NCBI RefSeq assembly: GCF_900105155.1
Contig: NZ_LT629762.1
Location: 5,589,501-5,653,500, forward strand
Length of the DNA: 64,000 nucleotides
Reading direction: 5' to 3'
Origin: Pseudomonas prosekii
GTDB taxonomy: Bacteria; Pseudomonadota; Gammaproteobacteria; Pseudomonadales; Pseudomonadaceae
The notes under the pieces were generated by a model. The model saw only the letters and a program-made list of their open reading frames with translations. It did no database searches and had not been told where the DNA came from. Shown piece after piece: positions 54,115 through 62,853 of the stretch (position 1 is its first letter; the number at the start of each line of letters is the position of its first letter). The translations under genes and the position numbers were made by a program.

Positions 54115-55485
54115 TTATTCGCTGGCGGAAATCGACAAAGTCGCGCGCAAGCCGCCTCCCGTTCGGTTGACTAGCGTGATGCGCCCACCCAACTGCGTCG
54201 CGATGGTATTGACGATGGTCAGCCCGAGCCCCGCCCCCTGTGCGTTACCTCGGCTGTAAAATCGCTCGAACAGTCTTCCCCACTCCTGCTCGTCAATTCC
54301 CGGCCCCTGATCTTCAACACTCAAATGGCAGAAGCCGTCGGCTTGGCTCAGGCTGACGGTGATCACGCCGTGTTCCGGGGAAAAATTGGCGGCGTTGGTG
54401 ATCAGGTTGTTCAGAGCGATATCGATGGCGGCGGTGCTGGCCATGACGTGAAACGGTTGCCCGCCGTCTTCAAAGGTCAGCTCCAGCTGTTTGCTCAGCA
54501 GCCACGGCGTCATTTGCACCAGGCTGTTGCGCACGGTCTCGCTGATGTCGATGCATTGCAGCGGCGGCAGGTCAGGCCTGGGTTCCAGGCGCGCCATCGT
54601 CAGCAACTGGTTGACCAGGCGACTAGTGCGATCAACACCCGAAATCAGAAACTCCAGCGACTCGCGGCGCTCCTGTTCGGTGCCTGCCTCCAACAAATTT
54701 TGCGCATGGACCCGCAGCACCGCCAGCGGGGTGCGCATTTCGTGGGCGGCGTCGGCGATGAAGCGGCGCTCGCGGCCGAGCACTTCCTGGATCTGCGCGA
54801 GCATGCGGTTGAGCGCAGCTTGCATCGGCTCAAGTTCGCTGGGCAGTGGTGAAAGTTGCAACGGCTCCAGCGAGCCGCTGTGCCGGGCCCGCAGGGTCGC
54901 GGCCATGTTGGCCAATGGCTTCAGGCCCCAGCCGATGGCCAACCAGGCCATGCCCGCGAGAATCAGGCTGCCCAGCACATTCGGCCACAGTGTGTGCCGG
55001 ACGATGCGATCGACCAGATCAGCGCGAACGTCATCGCGCTCGCCTACCCAGATGCGCAGGTCGTTCTGTTTGTCCTCCAGCAGAAACGCACGCCATTGCC
55101 GGCCTTTCAAATCCGCCACATTGCTGAAGCCCGGTTGGGTCGGCGGTGCGATGAACGAGGGTGCGCTGGCGGTGTGTACCAGCACTTCACCCTTGGGGTT
55201 CCATACTTGAAAGGCGAGTTTGCTCTCGTAAGGATGGCCGTTGACTCGCGGCTTCGCTTCGCTGAGGGCCTGATTGAACGCTTGATACAACTGCGCGTGC
55301 TCCAGACCTGTCATCGGCATGCGCATCACGCCCTGTAGCAACCGGGCGTTCTGTGCCAGATGGGCGTCATAGACTTCGGCGATTTCGTGGTTGCTGTCAT
55401 GCACGTTGAACACGCTCAGCACCGCCAGACCGGCCAGCAACAGGCCGATGATCAGGGTGAGCGTGCGGCGGCGAATCGAAGTCAT
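54115..55485 (-). CDS. Sensor histidine kinase (QseC/PmrB-like)
   Basis: This 456-residue membrane kinase has two transmembrane helices (about 8-27 and 168-188) around a periplasmic sensor. The H-box is ADAAHEMRTPLAVLR (His248), the N-box NLITNAANFSPEHG, and the ATP lid motifs DQGPGID and GAGLGLTIV. It is the last gene of a seven-gene operon and overlaps its response regulator by ATGA. It probably senses a periplasmic signal tied to the pathway encoded upstream. Confidence 0.94.
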   Translation of the reverse strand: MTSIRRRTLTLIIGLLLAGLAVLSVFNVHDSNHEIAEVYDAHLAQNARLLQGVMRMPMTGLEHAQLYQAFNQALSEAKPRVNGHPYESKLAFQVWNPKGEVLVHTASAPSFIAPPTQPGFSNVADLKGRQWRAFLLEDKQNDLRIWVGERDDVRADLVDRIVRHTLWPNVLGSLILAGMAWLAIGWGLKPLANMAATLRARHSGSLEPLQLSPLPSELEPMQAALNRMLAQIQEVLGRERRFIADAAHEMRTPLAVLRVHAQNLLEAGTEQERRESLEFLISGVDRTSRLVNQLLTMARLEPRPDLPPLQCIDISETVRNSLVQMTPWLLSKQLELTFEDGGQPFHVMASTAAIDIALNNLITNAANFSPEHGVITVSLSQADGFCHLSVEDQGPGIDEQEWGRLFERFYSRGNAQGAGLGLTIVNTIATQLGGRITLVNRTGGGLRATLSISASE

Positions 55486-56144
55486 CGACGTTCCTCAACC
55501 AGATAACCCACGCCTCGAATCGTACGGATCAGGTCGGTGGAGAATTTTTTGCGCAAGTGATGGATGTGCACTTCAAGGGTGTTGCTTTCCGCCTCTTCAT
55601 TCCAGCCGTAGAGCAACTGAATCAATTGATCGCGGGTCATCACCCGCCCCGGCGGCGAGAGCAATTCATGCAGCAACTGATATTCCTTGGGCGTCAGCGC
55701 CACGGGCTGGCCCTGATAGCTGACCTGCTGGGTGACGGGGTTGAGGCAGATTCCCGCGTGCTCGATCAGTGCCTGGGCGCGGCCGGCGCTGCGGCGCAAC
55801 AAGGCGCGCAGCCGTGCCTTGAGTTCAGCCAGATCGAAAGGTTTGATCAGGTAGTCATCGGCGCCGGCGTCCAGCCCGGCGATGCGGTCCTCGGTGGCAT
55901 CACGGGCTGTGAGGATCAGCACCGGCAGGTTCGAACCACTGTCGCGCAACCGGCGCAGCACTTGGAGGCCATCCATGCGCGGCAAACCGAGATCGAGCAC
56001 TGCCACGTCGAAAGTCTCACTGAGCAACGCATGCAACGCACTGCTGCCGTCCTTGAGCCAGTCGACGGTATAGCCTTCACGCCCCAACGCCTGATGAATG
56101 CCTTCACCGAGTGCCACGTCGTCCTCAATCAGTAATAAACGCAC
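55482..56144 (-). CDS. OmpR-type response regulator (QseB/PmrA-like)
   Basis: This 220-residue regulator has a receiver domain with Asp8/Asp9, phosphorylation site Asp51 (AVLDLGLPRMDG), Lys101 (LIKPFD) and a winged-helix output domain. That domain contains LLYGWNEEAESNTLEVHIHHLRKKF, very like QseB and PmrA. The gene is 11 bases downstream of the TPR gene and overlaps the kinase. Two PmrA/QseB-like boxes upstream of the operon (60462 and 60505) are likely its targets. Confidence 0.94.
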   Translation of the reverse strand: MRLLLIEDDVALGEGIHQALGREGYTVDWLKDGSSALHALLSETFDVAVLDLGLPRMDGLQVLRRLRDSGSNLPVLILTARDATEDRIAGLDAGADDYLIKPFDLAELKARLRALLRRSAGRAQALIEHAGICLNPVTQQVSYQGQPVALTPKEYQLLHELLSPPGRVMTRDQLIQLLYGWNEEAESNTLEVHIHHLRKKFSTDLIRTIRGVGYLVEERR

Positions 56145-56155
56145 GCGGACTCCTG

Positions 56156-56800
56156 TCAGTCGAGTTTCTTGGTCACATCCACCAGCAGTGCCGCAATCTC
56201 TTTGCGGCGTCCGGCGTCGGCAGTTTCCCGGCCTGGACGCGGTGCGGCTTGCAGGGCTTTTTGCAGCGCCGCTTTCGCTTCAGCGTAGCGTTTTTCACGG
56301 TAGAGGTGATCGCCCCAGAAGTACAGGCTGTCAATGCCCTCGGGATTGAGTTGCAGCGCTTGCTTGAGCAGTTGCTCGGCTTTGTCGCTGTCGCCGAAAC
56401 CGATCGGCCAGCCCGGCACTCGGTCATACAGCGCGGCGAGACTGGTGTATGCCGACCCCTGCAAGGCTTTGGGATCCAGGGACAGCGATTTTTCCAGATC
56501 CGCCTTGGCATCCTTCGCTTTGCCCAACGCGCCGAGGCCGCCCTCGGCACCGGCCCAACTGCTAGTGACGATCCCTTTCCAGATCCATGCCTCGGCCAAG
56601 GTCGGTCGCTCGTTGGTGAACTGAATTGCTTGCGTTGAAAGTTGTTCGAAAGCAGCGGCGCGCTGTTTTTCCACCACTTCGTACTGGATGTGCGCCCAAC
56701 TTTGCTGGATGCGACTGAGGCGTTGTTGATCGGCGGTGTCCATCGCCCAAGCGCTTTGACTCAGGGCGGCCAACAGCAGGCATGCGGAAAGTTTTCTCAT
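56156..56800 (-). CDS. Periplasmic TPR protein
   Basis: This 214-residue protein has a signal peptide (MRKLSACLLLAALSQSAWA). TPR-type helical repeats follow (KADLEKSLSLDPKALQGSAYTSLAALYDR; AEQLLKQALQLNPEGIDSLYFWGDHLYREKRYAEAKAALQKAL). It overlaps the SDR stop (ATGA) and precedes the two-component genes. It may hold a partner protein in the periplasm; no enzyme activity is expected. Confidence 0.87.
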   Translation of the reverse strand: MRKLSACLLLAALSQSAWAMDTADQQRLSRIQQSWAHIQYEVVEKQRAAAFEQLSTQAIQFTNERPTLAEAWIWKGIVTSSWAGAEGGLGALGKAKDAKADLEKSLSLDPKALQGSAYTSLAALYDRVPGWPIGFGDSDKAEQLLKQALQLNPEGIDSLYFWGDHLYREKRYAEAKAALQKALQAAPRPGRETADAGRRKEIAALLVDVTKKLD

Positions 56801-57606
56801 GGTTTTGAAGACTCGTTGGCAGGTTTTTCACTGAGATGGCGGATCAGTGGCAGATGCTTGCGCAGGCCACGATCGACCAGATGCGGCAGCAGGTTGTTGA
56901 GGCGTACAAAGAAGCGTTCGGGCCAGCCCAGATACAAGTCGCGGCGGTCGCCGGCAATCGCCTGGGTCACCGCTGTGGCCACGGTTTGCGGATCGTCGAC
57001 AGTGGCTTTCAGTGCATCGTTCAAGGCTTGCGCTGCGGTGCTGTTCATCGACGTGCTAGTGGAGCGTGGCGCGACATACAACACGCTGACCCGGGTGTCC
57101 GCCAGTTCCCGGCGCAACGCTTCGGAAAATCCGCGCAGGGCGAACTTGGTTGCGCAGTAACTTGCGTAACCGGCGTAGCCGATTGAGCCGTAGGTAGAAC
57201 CAACGTTGACCACCATGGCACTGTCGGCCTGTTTGAGCAGCGGCAGCAGGAGTTTGGTCAGGCAGATGGGCGCGCTGACATTCACCGCCAGCATCGCGTT
57301 GATCTCGCTGTCATCGAGTTGTTCAAGCATGGCGAAGTGGTTGACTCCGGCGGCGTTGATCAGCAGGTTGATGCCCCCGATGGTTTGCGCGGCGGTCAGC
57401 ACTTTGCGGCGGTCGCTGAGGAATGTCAGGTCGGCGGCCACCCAGCAAAGGTTTTGCGGATACAGCTCAAGCAGCGGCAGTAGCGCCTCCTGATGCCGGG
57501 CCACGGCCAGCACCCGGGCGCCGGCCGCGCACAGCACACCGGCAATGGCCAAACCGATGCCGCCGCTGGCACCGGTCAACACAACACGCGCGTCACGCAG
57601 CTGCAT
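56797..57606 (-). CDS. Short-chain dehydrogenase/reductase
   Basis: This 269-residue SDR has NAD(P)-binding LTGASGGIGLAIAGVL at the N-terminus, NAAGVN, and the catalytic tetrad residues Ser and YxxxK in NVGSTYGSIGYAGYASYCATK. The ATG at 57606 has GGAGG upstream and overlaps the end of the oxidase gene by 14 bases. It probably reduces a carbonyl formed in the pathway. The last residues are hydrophilic. Confidence 0.9.
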   Translation of the reverse strand: MQLRDARVVLTGASGGIGLAIAGVLCAAGARVLAVARHQEALLPLLELYPQNLCWVAADLTFLSDRRKVLTAAQTIGGINLLINAAGVNHFAMLEQLDDSEINAMLAVNVSAPICLTKLLLPLLKQADSAMVVNVGSTYGSIGYAGYASYCATKFALRGFSEALRRELADTRVSVLYVAPRSTSTSMNSTAAQALNDALKATVDDPQTVATAVTQAIAGDRRDLYLGWPERFFVRLNNLLPHLVDRGLRKHLPLIRHLSEKPANESSKP

Positions 57607-58267
57607 GTTGCGCCTCCGCAACACGCGGCAAGCCGCGGAACATGTCGGCGTACAGGCGATAGACGACTTTTGAGGCCTGGATCACTGCCGCTTGGTCTTG
57701 CGGGTCTTCCAACTGATTCATCAGGCGGCGGTAGGTCTGCATGTGCTCGATGTCCAGCGAGCCATGGGAGCTCAAGTAGCTGAAAGCAGTTTCGGGCAAC
57801 GCCAGACGCGCGCGGATGCTACCCGCCGCGTGAGTAGCAAGCGCGATGCTGGTGCCTTCCAGCACGTTGACCATGCCGAACAGACCTGCCGGATTGCCAC
57901 GGGCGATCAGGTCGTAGAGGTAGCTGACCATCAGCTCGATTGGCAGCGACGGCTGGCCATCGCGAACTGCATCGCGGTCTCCGCCACACGCGGCAATATC
58001 ATTGAGCACCCACTGCTCGTGGCCGTATTCATCTTCGATGTACTCGCACACTGCTTTGCGCAGCCACTCTAGCCGGCTCGGCAAACGAGCACCGCAGGCC
58101 ATCATCAACGGCACGGTGTGGCGTACGTGGTAGTAGGCCTGAGCGAGAAACGCCCGATAGCTCTCAAGACTGACCTTGCCTTGCAGGGCATCGAGGATTA
58201 TCGGCAGATTGAACAGCTCGTGGCGTTCCTGCTGCGTGGCTTCTTGCAAGGTTTCGAAAAAATTCAT
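57593..58267 (-). CDS. Heme-oxygenase-like diiron oxidase (HDO family)
   Basis: This 224-residue all-helical protein belongs to the TenA/CADD/UndA-like fold. Candidate metal ligands are Glu80 and His83 (EDEYGHEQW), Glu138 (NVLEGTS), His168, Asp172 and His175 (SSHGSLDIEHMQTY). Together they match the HDO pattern and make iron binding likely. UndA- and CADD-type members do oxidative chain or C-C cleavage or tailoring of acids. Its start overlaps the AMP ligase stop (ATGA). Confidence 0.87.
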   Translation of the reverse strand: MNFFETLQEATQQERHELFNLPIILDALQGKVSLESYRAFLAQAYYHVRHTVPLMMACGARLPSRLEWLRKAVCEYIEDEYGHEQWVLNDIAACGGDRDAVRDGQPSLPIELMVSYLYDLIARGNPAGLFGMVNVLEGTSIALATHAAGSIRARLALPETAFSYLSSHGSLDIEHMQTYRRLMNQLEDPQDQAAVIQASKVVYRLYADMFRGLPRVAEAQHAAA

Positions 58268-59745
58268 GATGCGGATTCCCTGGAAACAATGGATTCGGTT
58301 AATTGTGCGTGGTACTGCGCAACGATGGCCTCGCGGCGCGGGCGGCCATTGGCGGTGAGCAAGCCATTGGCGGCAGTGAACGGTTGGGGCAGGCGTGTCC
58401 AGCGATGCACTTGGGCGTAATCGGGCAGCGCCGCGTTAGCCTCGGCGACCGCAGTAGCCAGTTCCGCGTTGCTGCAGTCGGCGCGGTGCGGCCAGAGCAA
58501 TGCATGGTTGTGCGGCATCGCCTCGCCATAGACGAATGCCTGGGCGATGTCGCGGCGCTGGGTGAGTTCGGATTCGACCCAGTCCGGGTTGACGTTGCGC
58601 CCGAAGCTGGTAACGAACTGATGCTTTTTGCGGCCCTTGAGGTAGAGAAAACCTTGCTCGTCGAACTCGCCGAGATCACCGCTCGGCCACCATTCTTCGG
58701 CGCACGACGGTTCGCCGAGATAGCCGAGCAAGGTCGAGCCCTTTATCAGCACTTCGCCGTCGTCGGCCAGTCGTATCTCGACGTGGGGCAGGGGCCGGCC
58801 GACACTGCCCGGGCGCTGAGCGCCGGGGCGATTGAGGCACACCACCGAAGCGCATTCCGAGAGGCCGTAACCTTCGTAGACCGCAAGACCGACGCGTTGC
58901 GCGCGGCGCAGCAAGTCCTCTGCAACCCGTGCCCCACCCACCGCGGCAAAACGCAGTGTTCGTGGATTGAAGGCTTGCTGTTCGGCGGCGCTGACCAGCA
59001 ACGACAGCAACTGTGGCACCAGGATCAGACTGTGCGGTGCTCGACTGGCCAGGTAACTGAGCAGGCGCGGCACATCGACGCCGCTGGCACCCTGAATGCC
59101 CAGAGTTTTCTGACTGGGCAGGCTCAGCGTCGCACCGGCATACAGCGCCGCATAACAGCCGAGGTTTTCCAACAAAATCGCGAGCGGCAACAGCGCCACA
59201 TGGTGCTGTGGATCGCTGGGTTTGCTGGCCTGATTCAGCGCCCGCGCTACCCGCAGCAGACTTTCGGCGCTCAAACACACGCCTTTCGGGGTGCCGGTGG
59301 TTCCAGAGGTGAAGGTTAGTTTGCTGGTCAGCGCCGGCATGCGGTTGGGACCACTGAAGCTGCGGCACCAGAATTCGCCGCGTTTTTCATAACCTGCGGT
59401 GAGCAATTCGGCCTCCAGCTCTGACTCGGCAATCACCCGTTCGGCCTGACTTTGCTCCAGGCAATGGGCACGTTGTGCCGGGCTGAAAAACGGCGGCAGC
59501 GTCACGCAGGTCAAGCCTTCGAACAGGATGGCCAGATCCCACAGCAGCGCTTCGACGCCGTTCTCCAACGCCAGGGCTACGACTTTCACCTGCTCGTCGC
59601 GTAAGCGCTCCTGGCGATACATCACCTCGGCATACACGGTGGCGTAATCAAGCTTGAACGTATCGCCCCACAGTGCGGTGGTGTTGTCATTACGCCGGGC
59701 ATGGCTGCGCAAGGTTTCCTGGAAGCGTTGCAATTCAAGCGACAT
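58264..59745 (-). CDS. AMP-dependent acid ligase (AMP-binding family)
   Basis: This 493-residue adenylate-forming enzyme has the phosphate loop LTFTSGTTGTPKGV (143-156), motif YEGYGLSECASVVCLN, and SGDLGEFDEQGFLYLKGRKKHQFVTSFGRNVNPDWVE. It activates a carboxylic acid, perhaps a fatty acid. The C-terminal catalytic Lys region reads NGLLTANGRPRREA, with Arg where Lys is usual. The ATG at 59745 overlaps the hemolysin-family gene by 11 bases. The acceptor might be CoA or the neighbouring acyltransferase. Confidence 0.88.
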   Translation of the reverse strand: MSLELQRFQETLRSHARRNDNTTALWGDTFKLDYATVYAEVMYRQERLRDEQVKVVALALENGVEALLWDLAILFEGLTCVTLPPFFSPAQRAHCLEQSQAERVIAESELEAELLTAGYEKRGEFWCRSFSGPNRMPALTSKLTFTSGTTGTPKGVCLSAESLLRVARALNQASKPSDPQHHVALLPLAILLENLGCYAALYAGATLSLPSQKTLGIQGASGVDVPRLLSYLASRAPHSLILVPQLLSLLVSAAEQQAFNPRTLRFAAVGGARVAEDLLRRAQRVGLAVYEGYGLSECASVVCLNRPGAQRPGSVGRPLPHVEIRLADDGEVLIKGSTLLGYLGEPSCAEEWWPSGDLGEFDEQGFLYLKGRKKHQFVTSFGRNVNPDWVESELTQRRDIAQAFVYGEAMPHNHALLWPHRADCSNAELATAVAEANAALPDYAQVHRWTRLPQPFTAANGLLTANGRPRREAIVAQYHAQLTESIVSRESAS

Positions 59746-60412
59746 GGCAGGCTCCTTCAATCGAGGTCGGCATTCCCAATCGAGTAAACAGGCCGATGTT
59801 GCGCAAATGGATAAACCCGGCGCGGATGTTGCCGACGTGCACCCACGGTTTGCTTTCGTAATAACTGCCCCAGTGTTGACGCTCGTCACCCAGGCGCTCC
59901 GGATCGGCGGCGCACAATGTGACGGGTTGCAGACCGAGACGGTGGAAGCTGTTGACCAGCCCGATGTTGCCGGTGAACGTCACCCATTCCAGGCCGCCCA
60001 TGCCCAGCAAGTAGGTGATGGCGATGATGCTCAGGCGTGCGCTGCCGGTGTCGCTGGCGGCGAGGTTGCCGACTTCGACAATGGCGTCCCGCTGCACCTG
60101 ACGGTCAGATGCGGCACTGATCAGCGTTCCGATCGGCTCATCCAGATAACGCTCCAGAAACAGCGGTTCGATATGTGCACGGCGCACCCCGGCTACCGCA
60201 CACAACTGCCCGTCACTGTTGTGCACACCAAACAATTCGGGCATGAAGTGACGGATGTCGGCACCGTGGGCCTTGCGAAAGCGCTGTTGGATGAACGCCT
60301 CGAACCGCAGGCGTTGATCGTCGCCCGACAGAGCGCTCGAGAGACGCATCTGTGGAGTTTCGGTCTGGCCGAAGTGCAAGGGTAAAGGGATGTTCCAGTC
60401 AGAATGGGGCAT
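59735..60412 (-). CDS. Thermostable-hemolysin family protein (GNAT-like)
   Basis: This 225-residue protein is of the thermostable hemolysin family, placed in the acetyltransferase-like fold. It contains RLRFEAFIQQRFRKAHGADIRHFMPELFGVHNSDGQLCAVAGVRRA and ERYLDEPIGTLIS. EVGNLAASDTGSARLSIIAITYLL and GLEWVTFTGNIGLVNSFHRLGL follow. Despite the name, such proteins look like acyltransferases. It is the first gene of the operon, with an AMP ligase, diiron oxidase and SDR after it. A signal-molecule or lipid synthase role is inference. Confidence 0.85.
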   Translation of the reverse strand: MPHSDWNIPLPLHFGQTETPQMRLSSALSGDDQRLRFEAFIQQRFRKAHGADIRHFMPELFGVHNSDGQLCAVAGVRRAHIEPLFLERYLDEPIGTLISAASDRQVQRDAIVEVGNLAASDTGSARLSIIAITYLLGMGGLEWVTFTGNIGLVNSFHRLGLQPVTLCAADPERLGDERQHWGSYYESKPWVHVGNIRAGFIHLRNIGLFTRLGMPTSIEGACHVA

Positions 60413-60461
60413 GGGCGGAACGCCTTTCTCAATAGGGTTGAGTCGAGTATCCGAACCATTT

Positions 60462-60478
60462 CTTAACGAAGTCTGAAG
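60462..60478 (+). promoter_or_regulatory. PmrA/QseB-like box 1
   Basis: CTTAAC-GAAGT-CTGAAG is a direct repeat of six-base half-sites with a five-base gap. It is 11 bases upstream of a possible -10 (TATGAA near 60490) reading towards the cytochrome b561 gene. Confidence 0.6.
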
Positions 60479-60504
60479 GTAGAAAAGCTTTATGAACCGA
60501 CGGT

Positions 60505-60521
60505 CTTCAGACTGTCTTAAG
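60505..60521 (-). promoter_or_regulatory. PmrA/QseB-like box 2, opposite orientation
   Basis: Read on the minus strand this is CTTAAG-ACAGT-CTGAAG, nearly the same as box 1. A possible -10 (CATAAA, 60494-60489) follows at the same distance, reading towards the hemolysin-family operon. The two promoters overlap face to face. Confidence 0.65.
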
Positions 60522-60616
60522 ACTAAGAGGGCAGGGTGGCCCCGTCGGTTTGCCCGGCAACCGAATGCAAACGGCTGAAAGACTTGGCTGTCGCTCATGA
60601 TAATTTCGAGGCGCTT

Positions 60617-61168
60617 ATGACCCGCACTACCGCCGTAAACCGTTATGGAAAACTGTCGATAACCTTGCATTGGTTGATGCTGGCGTTGTTTATCGGCGTG
60701 TATGCGTGCGTCGAGATCAAGGGCTACGTGGCCCGAGGCTCGGAACTGCGCGGCCTGCTCATGGGACTTCATGGCCTGTTCGGCGCGAGCATCTTCGTAC
60801 TGGTGTGGTTGCGCCTGCTCGGTCGCCTGACGCCCCGTCCGCCGATCACACCAAAACCTCCGGCCTGGCAGAGCGTAATCTCGCACCTGACGCACCTGGC
60901 CCTGTATGCGTTGATGATCGCCACTCCGCTGCTGGCCTGGCTGATGCTCGCCGCCGGCGACAAACCGTTTCCATACTTCGGCTTCCATATACCCGCGCCG
61001 ATCACGGTTGACCCCGACTTGGCCAAGCAGCTCAAGTATTGGCACGAACTGATCGGCAGCTCGGGTTACTGGTTGATCGGCTTACACGCCGCCGCCGGGT
61101 TGTTTCATCACTACTGGGTACGCGACAACACCCTGACGCGGATGCTGATTCAGCGAAACCGGTCCTGA
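60617..61168 (+). CDS. Cytochrome b561
   Basis: This 183-residue membrane protein has four transmembrane helices and conserved His ligands (ITLHWLMLALF, LHGLFG, KYWHELIG, GLHAAAGLFHHYW). It has the length and pattern of the bacterial b561 family. It may pass electrons from quinone to oxidants such as superoxide. It is divergent from the seven-gene operon and shares its candidate regulatory boxes. The ATG at 60617 has GAGG upstream. Confidence 0.93.
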   Translation: MTRTTAVNRYGKLSITLHWLMLALFIGVYACVEIKGYVARGSELRGLLMGLHGLFGASIFVLVWLRLLGRLTPRPPITPKPPAWQSVISHLTHLALYALMIATPLLAWLMLAAGDKPFPYFGFHIPAPITVDPDLAKQLKYWHELIGSSGYWLIGLHAAAGLFHHYWVRDNTLTRMLIQRNRS

Positions 61169-61330
61169 TGCGAGATTTCACATGTTTGACTACACGGTGT
61201 TGCATGAAGGATTTTTAACGTTCGGCAGGACGCCGCTCGCCGGGCGCAATTGGGGCGCCTTGCACGGTGGTTTGCCAGCTCAACGAAATCGAAATCGCAT
61301 TCGCTGAGCGGACACCTCCTCTGGGAAATT

Positions 61331-62623
61331 TCAAGCGGTAGCGAACTCAGATGCAGGTTTCGTCTGCCTGATGGTCATGATGATTGCCGCAGCAAACAAG
61401 CACAGTACACCAGCTGTGAAAAACGCTGGCAGGTAGCTCAGCAGATTTACTCGGGACCACCCTGCACCGTAAGCAGCTACCGCAGCACCTATTTGATGGC
61501 CTGCGAATACCCATCCAAACACCAAGCCAGCACGCTCTGGCCCGAACTTGTTGACGGTGAGGCGTACTGTAGGTGGGACTGTTGCGATCCAGTCGAGGCC
61601 GTAGAACATCGCGAAGACCGACAAGCCGAAGATCGTGAAGTCTGTGTACGGTAATGCGATCAGCGAAAGCCCGCGCAGTCCGTAGTACCAGAACAGCAGG
61701 TGCCGGCTGTCGTAACGGTCTGAGAGCCATCCCGAAAGAACAGTGCCGATCAGGTCGAACACGCCCATGGCTGCGAGTAGACCTGAAGCTTGAATCTGGT
61801 TAATACCGAAGTCGCCGCACAATGGAATCAGGTGCACCTGAACCAAACCAGCGGTACTCGCGCCACAGATAAAAAAGGTGGCGAACAAAATCCAGAACAC
61901 ACGCGTCTTGGATGCATCGCGCAGCGTATGCAGAGTCGCCATAAACACTGACTCACCACTTGCGACTGGCGTAACGATTGGATCAGTGCTCGTGTTGCCG
62001 TAAGGCCGCAGACCTAGATCGCTCGGGCGGTCACGCATGAACATGAGTACTGCGAACGCAGCCAAGGCAAGCAGCGCAGAGAGTACAACGAGCGCCCAAC
62101 GCCAGCCATGATGTTCGGTGATGGTTGCGAGCAGCGGCATGAAAACAAGCTGGCCTGTCGCGTTGCTCGCGGTCAATACACCGATCACAAGACCTCTGCG
62201 GTGTTCAAACCAGCGGGACGCTACCACTGCACCCAGTACAAGGGCGGTCATGCCGGCGCCTACGCCAACACCCACACCCCATAATGCAACTAACTGCCAG
62301 ACCTTCGTCATATTGAGCGACACAAGGAGGCAGGTCATTATTAAGGTGATTGCTGCGACCGTGACATTGCGCGGCCCGTATTTGCTCATCAATGCAGCAG
62401 CGAACGGAGCCGTCAGACCAAACAAGACAAATCGAATCGAAAGTGCTGACGAGATCTCCGTAGTGTTCCAGCCAAATTCCATCTGCATCGGTACGATGAA
62501 GATGCCAGGCGCACCTACTGCTGCGGCACTTACCAAGGCAGCCAAAAATGTCACGGCGACCATGGCCCAGGCATAGTGGGATCCTCGTCGAGTGAGGAGA
62601 TTGGAGAGCCATACTGAAAGCAT
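61331..62623 (-). CDS. MFS transporter
   Basis: This 430-residue protein has twelve hydrophobic segments, starts MLSVWLSNLLTRRGSHYAWAMVAVTFLAALVSAAAVG, and contains GWRWALVVLSALLALAAFAVLMFM. It is likely a monocarboxylate- or oxalate-type symporter (MhpT/OxlT-like). AGAGG precedes the ATG at 62623; a longer in-frame start is less likely. The DNA looks lower in GC than the left part of the window, hinting at a transferred segment shared with the SDR genes that follow. Confidence 0.88.
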   Translation of the reverse strand: MLSVWLSNLLTRRGSHYAWAMVAVTFLAALVSAAAVGAPGIFIVPMQMEFGWNTTEISSALSIRFVLFGLTAPFAAALMSKYGPRNVTVAAITLIMTCLLVSLNMTKVWQLVALWGVGVGVGAGMTALVLGAVVASRWFEHRRGLVIGVLTASNATGQLVFMPLLATITEHHGWRWALVVLSALLALAAFAVLMFMRDRPSDLGLRPYGNTSTDPIVTPVASGESVFMATLHTLRDASKTRVFWILFATFFICGASTAGLVQVHLIPLCGDFGINQIQASGLLAAMGVFDLIGTVLSGWLSDRYDSRHLLFWYYGLRGLSLIALPYTDFTIFGLSVFAMFYGLDWIATVPPTVRLTVNKFGPERAGLVFGWVFAGHQIGAAVAAYGAGWSRVNLLSYLPAFFTAGVLCLFAAAIIMTIRQTKPASEFATA

Positions 62624-62853
62624 AGGTACCTCTGAAATTTCCACTTGGAGATTAAAAAAAGAACGGTCAGGAGGCTTGTTTAGGTTGATAGCAAACCCGT
62701 CAATGGCTCTGGCTGTAACTTATTGCCGAAATTCTTTCTTGTAAGCACGAGCAGTCCGCCCCTAATACTCCAGTAACTAGTGCGAGGGGCGGGATAAGAC
62801 CTGGAAGGTCGCTGAGAACCCTAGAGTCTAAAGGCCGCTCGGCCGGGAGCACT

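Noticed and set aside
60413..61045. Upstream extension of the hemolysin-family gene to 61045
   Set aside because: The extension crosses the divergent b561 gene and the regulatory boxes; the ATG at 60412 gives the normal N-terminus.
61182..61307. 41-codon ORF (MFDYTVLHEGFLTFGRTPLA..) after cytochrome b561
   Set aside because: No Shine-Dalgarno and no recognisable family; kept out of the annotation.
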